The notes beneath the pieces were generated by a model. That model did not search any database and had not been told where the DNA came from. It worked only from the letters and a program-made list of their open reading frames with translations. The position numbers were made by a program, and so were the translations under genes. From NCBI RefSeq assembly GCF_021134715.1, contig NC_060020.1:4340001-4404000 (forward strand): a DNA stretch of 64,000 nucleotides, in the 5' to 3' direction. The DNA is from Daphnia pulex (Eukaryota > Arthropoda > Branchiopoda > Diplostraca > Daphniidae). Positions 19,901-31,900 of the stretch are shown piece by piece; positions within the stretch are counted from its first letter, which is position 1, and each line of letters starts with the position of its first letter.

Positions 19901-22492
19901 GGATCGAAGTTGGAATACAAAAACTAAGATCAGAATACGGCAGACAATTTTTACAAATATACATACTGGCGATGTGCCGAATATGAACTAGTACTGCTAA
20001 TCAGACTTTTATAAATACTTTTAATCGTCGCCTTCTTGACACCTCCAGGCCCTAATACCGCATCGAAAATAAACGAAAATCAAAAAGGAAAACTTACAAT
20101 CACTGCGTAAAACAGAACTGTCCCAGTGTTATCAGCGAAGGCTCGGTCGTATAAGGAATAGGATGCCTCCAGAATAATGCTGGATAAGATATAGAGCAGC
20201 AGTGATTAAAATACAAGAAATAATAATATGCGACAATAATGCATAAATTAAATTATTCAGATATTCGGTTACATTATAGATTATCCTAATTTTACATTAT
20301 TAACAGATCATATATGCCAATACCAAAAATTACTTACGGGGGTAGCAGAATGAAAAAGAAAAGTTTCGGCGTAAAAGTCGGGAACACGAAAGCTTCTTCA
20401 GCGTTTAAGCTAGTTGGACCAGAGCGTTGAATTCCACTGGCACTACAAGTCGATGGCAGTCATCCATTGTACGTAGATTGGCACATGTGGGCATTTGTTG
20501 ACGTGTTTGCAGAACGTGGTATCACCCAACCAAAGAAAATCACGTTCAGCACAGATTGGCACAGGGAAAAAAAGAGAGACACACAAACGAGATGATTCTT
20601 TGTACGTAATTACGTATTAGATAAAGCCATTGCGCAGCAGTATCTCGTCAGAAAAGCTTGTCTCCCAAGAGGACAAGGACAACACAAACACAAATCAAAA
20701 GAATAAAAGAGAAAGAATAGCTAGCAGACGATGTAACTTACTAAAGAATTCCGCCAACAGCTGTTCCGAGCAGAATCAGCAAGCTATTTGGACGAGTGTG
20801 TAAACAATGTCCCGCGTTACATGCAAGTACATACAAACAAATTATATTTCATATCTACTTGTGAATTCAAAAAAAAAAAAAGGAAAAGAAGGAAGGAAGG
20901 AAACATGTAATAATGGATGCAGCAGAACGGAAGGAGGATATCAGATGAGAGGAAGTAGGCTATATGTCACAAGTAGAAATTATTAATAAATATATAAGGC
21001 AACGAGCCAAGTCAGCAGCAGCATTAGTCAGTCTCCGCTGACTAATGGATATCACATTTATTTAAGTTAACAATAAGTATCGTATTATTTTTTGGCAGAC
21101 ATGTCCTACTTTTTACGACTTTTTACATTTTGCCATTTTGAGCACGTATATATGTTAGGTTCAAGATTTCCGCGCAGTCATTCCCGATACATAGTCTATT
21201 CCATTCCCCTTAAGAAATACTATCACGCTTGGTCTAACGGCAACGATCTAATTTACGGCTGATTATATCATACATAAAAGAAGATGTGATGAATCGACCT
21301 ATAAAGATGGAAAAGTCTTTATTCCCTGAAGGATAAACAATTAAACATTGCAAAGCTTTTTAAAAAATCAAAACTTTTGTTTTGTTTTCAAAGCTTGTGA
21401 AATATAAATTTGTGCACAGAAAGTGAAAGTGACTGTTGAGGATGCATACTCCCGTTTAGAGATTGCATGGCTCAAATTTATTTAGTCTAAATAGTTACAA
21501 GGTAACGCAGCGAAATGAGCTAAGGACGACAAGGTAGAGAAATGATTACCAAACTTATTATTACTTCTTTATTTAGTTTTGGAGGAACACCGCACAGCGG
21601 CCTCGCAGTTGACATCTGTCTGCTGTTCTTTCGATATTTATGCCAGACCCTTTTACATTTTTACCAGCCAGTGACTCCCTGATGGCATGATTCAAAAATT
21701 CAGACGAGACTAAGGTCTAATTTATTTATGGAGAAAGGAAAAGAGACGTGAAACCAGTATTTAGCCACTCACCACGACTCCGGGATCCTTGATGAGATGA
21801 CGTGCGCGTGATGAAAAGCTGGAGGCAAATCATAATAATGATGGCACGGAATGAAGATGGGCCAGCAGTGTGTTCAAACATAAAAAACGACATGGGAAAA
21901 CACATAACAAGAAAAACGTGTAAAGAAAATGAGCAGGCTGAATGTAATACAAAGCAGAGAAATCTCATTACCCAAAACTAATGTGTTAATCAACCTTTCC
22001 CGTCAACCTCACCCCTAATTTACAACAAGTGCGTTAGAGATATAACGAATTTTTTTTTTGGCAAATTTTGTAAGAATGTTGTAATAAAAGAAAAATACAT
22101 TTTTTTCCCTTTCTCTTGTTATAATAGATTGTGTGTCACAAAGCGGTCGGGACAAGGTATAATGAATTATTACCCACTTTGGCCAGACCGGCCACGATGA
22201 TGAAAGTGGTGAACGTAATATAGATTCCAATTTCGTCCCAGCGCCAACTGGCCACGTGAATTCCATGGTGGTGATGTTCTACTTCTTCTCCGTGAGTGTC
22301 GTGAGCCGCCGATAGGGTTTTTTGGTCAGCCAATTCATTGACGACGCTCCGGTTATGTTCCAAGACCGGGAAAATACGCACATCAGTGTGCTTGGTGTCG
22401 GCGGAGGAATAGAAATCTGACTGGTTGTTCGTCAACTGAGCGCTCGACGTTAACGTGGAATGCAGCAGAAAGAGGAGAAAGAGAATCGCCAT
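16982..22492 (-). CDS. Sodium/proton exchanger, SLC9A (NHE) family, paralog A
   Basis: Sixteen coding exons: 22492-22174, 21818-21773, 20783-20742, 20409-20338, 20179-20098, 19886-19859, 19776-19546, 19392-19207, 19087-19006, 18934-18717, 18648-18446, 18366-18277, 18201-18136, 18071-17971, 17911-17506, 17428-16982; 872 aa. The N-terminus [20 protein letters not shown] is a signal peptide, followed by an acidic, His-rich stretch ([13 protein letters not shown]). Hallmarks are [46 protein letters not shown] (the Asp codon split by an intron, residue about 274) and [20 protein letters not shown] cytoplasmic tail of over 350 residues follows. The ND motif fits electroneutral Na+/H+ exchange at the plasma membrane. 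The subtype (NHE2/NHE3-like) is a guess. It is tandem with paralog B upstream. Confidence 0.92.
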
Positions 22493-25400
22493 AGTTGCAG
22501 CGTCAGCAGGTCTTGTCCACTTTGTTCACCTAACAGTTGACAAATGACAGAAACTCGATTGGTCAGCCGATTTATGGTAATTACAGCCGCCCGACCAAGC
22601 TGCCAAAAAAATGACACAAAAGGGTATATTACGTAGGCCATATTAGATAGCATTTTTTTTCCAAATTCAGAATAACGTTGGTATCTTAATTCTTACTCAT
22701 TGAATAAATTTTTTTTTTCGTAAACAAGAGATTTAGCTCACTGATGACCTATAAAAGGTCTAAAATCAAGTCGTGATTACCATAATATGAAGGTTAAAAA
22801 GCAGATTGAGGATCCCAAATCCTGTAGGGCTCACGAGTTTTACAACTTTCCATTCTAGTTGTTATTTCATCTGCCTTATTCCTATTTTGGGTTTTTTTCC
22901 CACAGACCCTGAAGATAACACAATGGTTCCCCACTAGTGTTTTCTACTAATAAGAAAACGTCGGAAAACGTTATTGCTGAGAGATTTTTCAAATTCGGAA
23001 AAATATCAATTTCGATTCGCTGTATTCAATTCTGTGAAATAGGCTAATTTTCGCAGCGATTGTTTCATTAGGTAGTTGATAAAAAAATTACAGATTTAGG
23101 ATATAGATGTATTGCGCGGCGTGCAAAGAACAGATCATTTTTCCCCGCAGCCAGCGCAACAAAAAATTACGAAGGGCGATACCTATTGGCGTTTTTCTTT
23201 GGGTTTTTCCCCATGGAAAACTGATTATGGAAATACAAGGCTTTGTAAAAAAAAAAAATACACCAGGAAGCAAATGATCAGTCGTTTCATAGAACCAGTA
23301 CCAACACATTTTTGTAATTAAAAATAAAAGAAAATAATTTTGAAAGTTTTAAACAACATTGATACAATTCGCAGAATCAGGGTCTTTCCGCATACCTGTT
23401 CTCAGAAAACGGAAGAAAGTTCAATGGTGAAACGCGAGAATTGTCAAGAAGAAAAAAAAACCAAACCAAAAAAAGCTGTGCGTCACAAAGATTGGGCGAT
23501 AACTGCCAACGCATTCATTGTCAATGCCTTTCAGATGGCGAGTGTGGGTGGAGAGATTAAAAATTCCGGTTTGCAAAAAAAAAAGTGGCTAACGAGTACG
23601 TCAAACAATTGAATCCGCCGTAAAAGGATCGAGCGCATTATTCCTTTAAGGGAATGTGCATTCGTACGCTTGTCGATCTTGGAAGTTTTTGAAAATGTAA
23701 CGAGGTTCCTGATGCACACTGAAATGGGAAGAATTTACTATCAAAATGCAGAATTTACCCCCAAAAGTCCAAAACATGGGTAAACAAGGTCTCTGCTGTG
23801 TTCTAAACCAAGACGTTCAGCCTTGAACAACACGGATACTTGAATCCAACGTTTCTGTCTTACCGCTTGGTCTTCGAAAGGTGCTAGTTATAACTAATAG
23901 GCCGATATAATAATGATTAGCGGTATCATTTGCCTGTAGTGAACATAGTGACAAATTGACAATTAACCTTTAACCAGCCCGCTTCTTTTAAAATCCTGCT
24001 ATCAATGTGCGACAGAGGCTGGCTCCTAAATCTTCCAGCTATTCAAACCGCGCTCCGATTCTATTTGGCAATAACACTTAGTTCTGCAACACTAATGTCG
24101 ACTTGGACAACAGTAATCTCAAGACCTTCCATTCAGCACACTAGCAAGATTTGAAAAAAAGTCAACTTTATGGCTTACCGTGATTTTCTCCGATTGCCTC
24201 TCCTTTTCAGTTGACAGCGAAACAACTTATTTAATTCCACTTGATTCGACGACGCCGATAGGAAAGACAAACAGTCGCAAACTACCAGCTCCAGAGCACT
24301 TCCACTTTGCTTAGTTCTCGATGCCCCGAATTGAACCATGGCTGAAACTTGCGAACAGAAATCAAATCAAAAAGGAAGGGAGGGGTTTGAATTCACCAAG
24401 ACCTTGGCGTTGCAGATCTCGTCAGACAACATACGTGTCTCGCCGATAACATGCAAATCTTCGGGTGAAAGAAATGAAAGCGTAGTGATTATATACCTAA
24501 CAAACCACAAATGAAGACGGCAATAGCAGAATACTTCTGCATTATACTTTCCCATCGCTGCCAGAAAATGTTATTAAGTTAAAATTGTAATCGATTAAAA
24601 TATCAATTAAAAATTTCATTAATAGAAGCCGGGAAATGCATTAATTGGCCCGGGATATGCAATAATTATTATAGAATAATGAAAATATCTTCGCTATTGA
24701 TTTAAAATTAGCATTTGCTGAAGGGTATGTTAGGGTATCCGTGAAAAAAAAAATTACGATTGCTGACGGAATAAAACCTGTCCTCAATGTTAGTGCATTT
24801 CACCTTCAACATCTACACAAACTGGTTTACAAAATCAATCAGCGCGTTCCTTTAAGAATTTGTATTTGGTATGGCCTTGATTCCCCTCAACCTTCACACG
24901 CAGAAAAAGTTAAATGGTTAAAAAATCGTAAATTTGAGTACAAACGTAAAATCAAATAGTATGGACGTTACGTAGGCTACTGTACTTTGATTTGTTTGAT
25001 CATTCGATTGATTACCAATTCTCTACATCCCAAAACTAGTATTATATTTGAAACTAGGGCGTTGTCTGGAACACGTTATAAATAAGCTGTTAAAAACAAA
25101 TTATTTCGACTTTCGAAAGTTTGAAATTTGTACGGGAGTTCCCCAACCATAGAAGAGATTTCTCGTTTTATCTTTCCGCTTTCTCCTGACATATTTATTG
25201 ACTGAATAATCCATCGTTTTCCGGACAAATTGAAAAACGCAGTTGCTTATTGACGGAGCGACGGCATTAAAAATTAATCTATGCAATTTTCAGAGCATTG
25301 GTAGATCGATATGGTATATGACATGTTTGTGTAGGACGAAGATCATTAAATGGGCGCGGTATGTTTTGTATTGTCAGTAGTATTGTGTTTTTGAACTGAA

Positions 25401-25940
25401 CCGATTTCAGATAAAAAAAAGAAAGGACACTGGATTTCGATAATTGATAAGACGACTCTTTTATTATATTTTTGAACTCATCTCATTGAATCGTTCACTC
25501 TCTAGAAAAGAATCAACAACTATGGTACAATTGAGAAAAATCAAACAACCGTGGTGAGGCATGTTCCTGGTATCGCGCCATCTCATAAAAAAATGATACA
25601 ACAAAACAAACGGTATAACCAAGTTTTCGCATTATAACCAACATTCATTGTGTGCTGTGTCTCGGCTTTTCATGGTTCTTTCCACCGCCACAAAGTAGTG
25701 CAGAATAAAAATGTAAACTGTAATGAAAAACGAATGAATTACCTCGATACAAGTATACTCTCACACTTGTATGTATATAGTAAATTTCTCTATTGGCGTT
25801 GTCGGTTCTAATACCTAGTCCTAGAAAATAAACGTACTTCATAAAATGGCATATCAAAGAGGAAGATTTTAGATATTTGTATCATATTATTGATTTTTCA
25901 AATCATGAAATCCATCTGGAAAGACAAAATATAGAGAGTC
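22493..25940. other. Non-coding interval between the two exchangers
   Basis: It should contain the paralog A promoter and leader and the paralog B 3' untranslated region. CAAATGA-AGA-ACTCG just upstream of the A start (about 22,540-22,560) resembles sequence just upstream of the B start (about 36,670-36,690), so it is probably shared leader. The ORFs at 23,340-23,612 and 24,741-24,959 lack any recognisable family or splice context. I see no gene. Confidence 0.5.
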
Positions 25941-28900
25941 CTACACTCCGGTCTCCTTGCTAGCACCGAGCCGAGGCGGGCGGCTGCCGTTTGTGTGGCT
26001 GGCGTCAAGTGTGAACGCATCCTCGCCATTTTCGATGTCCTGGATGTGCAAACTGGAAGAGCTGTGCTCCCCATCGCGTTCGGCAATGACCCGCAATGGG
26101 GCAAATCCAGACGGCCTCATAGCCTCTAGTCTCGGTCGCTTGCTTGTGCCGCCGGTGATGGGTGGTCGTTCATTTTCCGTCGAATATTCGGGCGGCTGCT
26201 GTTGGACGTTGCTACTCCTTGTCGGCGATACGGATCGCCGGTTTTCCCGCCTGGCTGCCTGCGGTCGCGCAGGAGGTTCTCCATTCACTGCGTAATGGAT
26301 AGCAAGAGTGAGATGAATTACAAGAACGCCAATATATGTTTGTTTAAAGCATTTTAAGACCTGAAAAGGGGAAATAAGTTCCGCTATCGAAACTGGACGT
26401 TGGATTAGCACCGGCGGTAGCTGTTGATTTGGGAGACAACGGCGAGTCTGGACTGGACAGTGGAGAATTGAAGACGGAAGAAACAGTTTGCGGGAAGCGT
26501 GATCCGGGCTGCATGGTACCGGACACACTGGACAACCGTCGCCGTAAAGCCATTTCGAATTCCGGCAAATCGTCGTCTCCGATCAGATTGCGGTTGTGTT
26601 TCTGATAGACCTGGAACGGAATGATAAGTTTGGCGGTGATAGATTGAGTTCAGAGATAATGGAGCAAAGAAGTCTCGTTGTGTATTCAGTGAAGTTACCC
26701 GTTTGTATTGATTGCTGCTAGTGGTGCGAAGAGCTTTGCGGAAGGCCTGAGCCGTTGCATCCGGATCGAGGTTACCGCTGTTGGTTGATTCACCACTGTT
26801 GGGTCTCGATTGCCTTCCCTTGAAGCCCTTAATGCGCAGTTGTACGTCAGGGAACTCGGCATGCAGTGCCATCACGTTTTCGTTGTTAGTCCGCGCTGGA
26901 TTGTTAGCCCCCGGAGTGGAAGCACGCGTCGGAAGCATGCTGCCGGGCGGAGCGCTCTGCTGTCGCACCAAGGGAAATTTACCTTTAAAAGATCTTTTGC
27001 TTAGCGGCTGCACTTGCCCGGGCAATGGCGACTGGGGCAACAATGGCGAATCTTCTACATCGCCCCTAATCGGCAAAGCACTTATTGGTTCTTTGGTCGT
27101 TAGCTCCGGCTCCGGCTCGGGATCTTCCATCTTGGCTGAACTGGCAACGGGAGTGAAACCCGTGTGTTCCCCTTGCCCAGCGTACATGTTTGCCGCATGT
27201 TCCCTGTTAATAAAATTATCAAATGTACACACAATTTGCTAATGGAAAACACACCCAATTCCCGTTCTTACGACAAAGTCAATTTTTCAAACAAACGCTG
27301 CAGACTGTTCTTGTCCGTGCTGCGCGTGAAGACGGGCCTCAGGTAACGCTCGTCAATATGCTCAATTTTCTCCTGCCATTCAAAGTATAAACAAAGCAGG
27401 TTGGAAATTTTGAAAAAAATAGGTAATCAAGGAAATGGTTTACCCTGAAGAAATTGTTGCCGCGGTGGCCGCAAATCTCCTCGATTCCGGCGCACAAGTG
27501 ATCAAACATCTGAAAATTGGTAGATTATATTTTATGAGTCAATTGTATTTAAAGTTAATTGGAAAAATTACATACCGTCTCGTTCATTTCATTCATTAGA
27601 TATTTAACTGTTTTGCTATCTTTCTGGATGTGTAGAAGCCGGACAAATAGCTTGATGGTCCCACCCTGAATTTAGAAGCCCCAACAAAAATTAATCATCA
27701 CACCGGACGCTGATTAATGGGGATCGTAAAAAAAAAAAAAAAAAAAAATATATATTTTTACTTGTATGAATACGGTGAAGAGAATAACAGCCAGCGTGGT
27801 CGTGACAAACATCTGACGAGGGTGGATGACACTGGGCAAAAGCATCTCCACCAGCGAGAAGCTGACAGCTCCTCGCAATCCTCCGTAAGCCATGATAAAT
27901 TGCTCTTGCAAGTTGACTGGCTTGAGCCGGAATCGATTGGCGATGGCCGTCAAGATAAAAACCCCTAAAAGAATAAGAAAAAAGAAAAAAGAAAGGAAGG
28001 AAGGGGGGGACATTGATTGAATCAGGCAACGTAACCCAGAACGAGATTAGTTTTAAATGCTCGAATTGCTCCGTCATAGAAACGAGATGATGATGATGAT
28101 ATACCCAGAAATCGGACGACGAGGCACAAGAAGAGTGTCCAAAGGACGAAGCCGGTGTGCCACTCGTGGACGTCATTGACCAGGACCATGCCCAAAAACA
28201 GGAAAATGATGGCGTCACTGGTGGAACTCAGCATTTTGATGAAGTACTTGACGGTCGTGTAGGACTTGTGCGAAACATTCGCAAAGGCGTAGTGGGCTTG
28301 GACAAGGCCACAACCAATGCAGCTTTTTTTGGACAGGTGGAAAGTAAAGTTTCATGTTCTCTCTCCAAATAGTCAATTCAAAAATAAAAGTACCTGATGA
28401 TTCCGGAAAAATGAAAGAGCTCTGCGCAAAGGTAGGAAAAGTAGGCCATTCCAAGTACCGCCAACGGCTCAACGACTAATCAAATCAAGCGGCAAAAATG
28501 AGCGCAATCGCATCAATTATTTGGTGGTATGAGACCGCAGAAAGATTCTTAATTTCTCACGAACACGACAGACATAGTCCCGGCTCGAGAAAGACATTAT
28601 TTGATAAATAACCGCGCGTGAATGAGAGCAGTCAGTACCTCGAACTTCGGACGTGGTGCGAGTGATGAGCGCTGTCAGCAGTCCGCAGAGAATTCCGATG
28701 CCGAGGCCGCCCAGGCTGATGGTGAAGAATGAAACAATACCCAGGGCGTACTGTCCTCCACTGACGTTGCCTTCCATTTGGGCGAAGACGACCATCATCG
28801 AATAGAGGACGACCGTCACAGCATCTGCAATTAGCAATCAGATTACAAAATATAGTATCTCTATCTATCGGGAACGCTCTCATACTGATGAAGTCTCGTA

Positions 28901-31900
28901 GTCGGATCACGTGATTCTCAACCGCGTCAAAAAGGATCGATAATCGCCCTACCACCCAACATGCTATAGGATGGGCACAGGCCGACCCCGGCATACAAGT
29001 ATGTAGCAGCCAAGATCAATAAACACATACACACACACACACACACACACTCGAACTGAGGGATATGACCGAGAATATAGTCTGCATATAGCTAGCCAAA
29101 TGAGGACGAAAATTTCGGATGCATTAAGAAAAGGATATACGTACGACGGGGGACTCTCATTATGCGTTTTAGTTTTCAACAAGAAAAGGCTTTTGATAAG
29201 AACCCTTTTGCCTGCTCCCAGACTCCCCACTTGGCCCTCTATTGGGGCACCTCAAAATGTGTACAATGACGTAAGGAGCTCATTGAGATGCACCTCGGCA
29301 TCTTTTTCTTGAGAGTCATCAGCAGTCATTTGAAAGATGATCGAGACCGGCAACGGGAGAACAAGTAAAAAAAAAGGTTATTATTATCCTTTGTTCCTTT
29401 GGTTTCTGTTTCGCACCTCCCACACTTATTATGATGGCAATGCAACCCCGTAACCTTTTTTTGCGCTCTTTCGCTTGTTTAGCAAATCAATGATTTGCGG
29501 GCACTGGTCCAGAACTGGATTTCGACAATCAAGCAAGAAACAAACAGCCGCCATGGTTTGTTATGTGTTATGCGTTGGCGGGGGCAATAAGATAAAAGTA
29601 CGGAGTGGGCGGGGGCAAGAAACAAAACAATTCCACGGGATATTCATAATAATAATATATAGACACGTACCGTTGAGAAGGGACTCGCCAAAGACGAGGA
29701 AATAAAGATCTTTGTTGATGCCAACTTCTTGAAAGATGGCCAGAACGGCGACGGGATCAACGGCCGAAATGAGAGAGGAGAACACCAAGCAGTCCGTGGC
29801 TTGCAGCGTGTAAAACGGACCCAGCCACCACTCCACATTGTTGTCGTCGGGAATGCGGACAGTTCCGATCCAGCCAATCGTCACCAAGCCCAGCAGCGAG
29901 AATCCTTTGAATTGTTATTGTTTTTCGAGAAGATCGTTAAAAAGCGCTTATAGTAACTAAACCACTCTGGCTGCTAATAAGAAGCGAAACACATGTGGAA
30001 AAAGAAGGTGGACGCTTGTTATAACCTACTACTTCGCCAAAACGGTCTTTGTTTATATTAGAATCCCAAATTCCTTTTTTAAAAGTTGGATCTACTTTTC
30101 TTGGTAACGCGCATAAAAGTTATTTTGATCAAGTATTTGCTTATATGTAAAGTTTCTAAGAATGGCAAGGGGTGCGGTGAACAAGTTTTCAAATTTTCCG
30201 CAGCGGCTAGCCTAGACTTTTTTGGAGGGTTTCTTCTTCTTCCTGGGTTTTTTGAAAGGGTCATTCCATGTCTTTCCCGGAGGAATTTGGCCTACTAAAC
30301 TATACAGTACATATGAACGCTATATACTGCTGCTGTGCACAGTTATACTATGAGGAAGCGGGGGGCGGCCGTCAACTTGCCGCGTTTTATCTTCTGCTGG
30401 CTCTCGTCCGATCGTCGGGCAAATACGAAAAAAAAAAGGAACAAACAAAAAAAGAAGAAGATTTTTCGAGAGAAGAACAGAGGAGGAATATAAAAAGAGA
30501 GGGACGAAACGGAAAGACAGAGTAGTAGTATGGCTGGTGTATAGTATAAGGAGCCTTTGAATCGGCTATCTATAGCTCCTGACACGGAGAGGTTAACTCG
30601 TTTCTGTTTTTCTCGTTTTTCTGGCAAAGGGAAGCCGAAACCGTTTGGGCTTTTTTTTTTAAAGATTCCCCCCCGCTATCGATCAGGGACAAGCCAAAGA
30701 CATTCGACAAGAACCAGAAGAAGAAGAAAAAAAAGGGAATTCGTGACTAAAAGGTCGACGTCAGTTCCAAATGCACGTCAACCGCGTGTTCAATTGATGT
30801 CTCGATCTCATTCAGCCAACTTTAACTTTTCTTTCCAATTTGCCCTTTTTTCATGCTACGAATCAACCCTTTCTAGTTACACACTGACTCTTATCTAATG
30901 ACTGGAAAAATGAGTAGGTCGAACATCAAAAGAAACTAATAATAAGAGCTAAGATAGTCGAGACACATCACTTACCAATGAGGAAGGTGTTGAAGATGGT
31001 CCCCTGTCATCCGTCGGGAGCGGAGTTGGAGAAAATGATCAAATTTCAAAGACAAAAAGACAAAAAAAAATGGAATGAGAAAAGAAAATGAAAAGTAAGA
31101 AAAGAGAAAAAAAAAATGGGGGGAAATAATAACACGAAGGCAACATGGTCGTGTGTTGTATCATCAAGCTAATAGGCGTTCCGCCATCTCGTCATGTGTG
31201 AAACACGATCGCAAGAGCAGAGATATCAGTAGCGGCAAAAGCTTTGAGAATGGCGAGCTGGCCTCTGTGAACCGTTACGCCCACCAAGAGTCGATACAGA
31301 GAGACGAAAAAGAAAGACACAAGATCGAGCTGGAAGCAAATTGATCCGTCAACGATCCGCCAGCGTCTCCGGTGCCATGAATTGTGTAATTGGCTGGCAC
31401 GCTTCCACCGGTGCTTTGAACTCGGCATCACACAAGCGGACCATGTACCAATGCTCCTTGCTCATTTTTGCCGCTACTGATCCCGTTATTGCGAGTCTCA
31501 CCCAGCAGCCCATCACGGCTGAGACACATAATAATATACAGCACTGAATTGGCGACATGGAGAGGCGAGGAGGAAGTAATAAACACGAGGGCTGTATGAG
31601 ATGAAGGAAGAAAACTAGCTAGAAAACGGGATTGACTATGTTTTGTTTTTTTTGTTGTTTTTGCTATCCACTTTAAATCCTTTCTACTAGCACGGGATGA
31701 GTCTAAAGGAGAGACGAAAATGAAGGAACACAAACTCACAATCACCGCGTAGAAGAGGACAGTTCCAATATTGTCAGCAAAGGCTCGGTCGTACAGCGAA
31801 TAGGACGACTCCAGAATGATACTATATGTATATATAAAATAGTCGAGTAGGATATATGTTTGGTGCGAAAGATCAAACAGATAAGCCATATAATGCTCAA

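Noticed and set aside
26781-27242. 153-codon plus-strand ORF
   Set aside because: Antisense to exchanger B tail exon 15.
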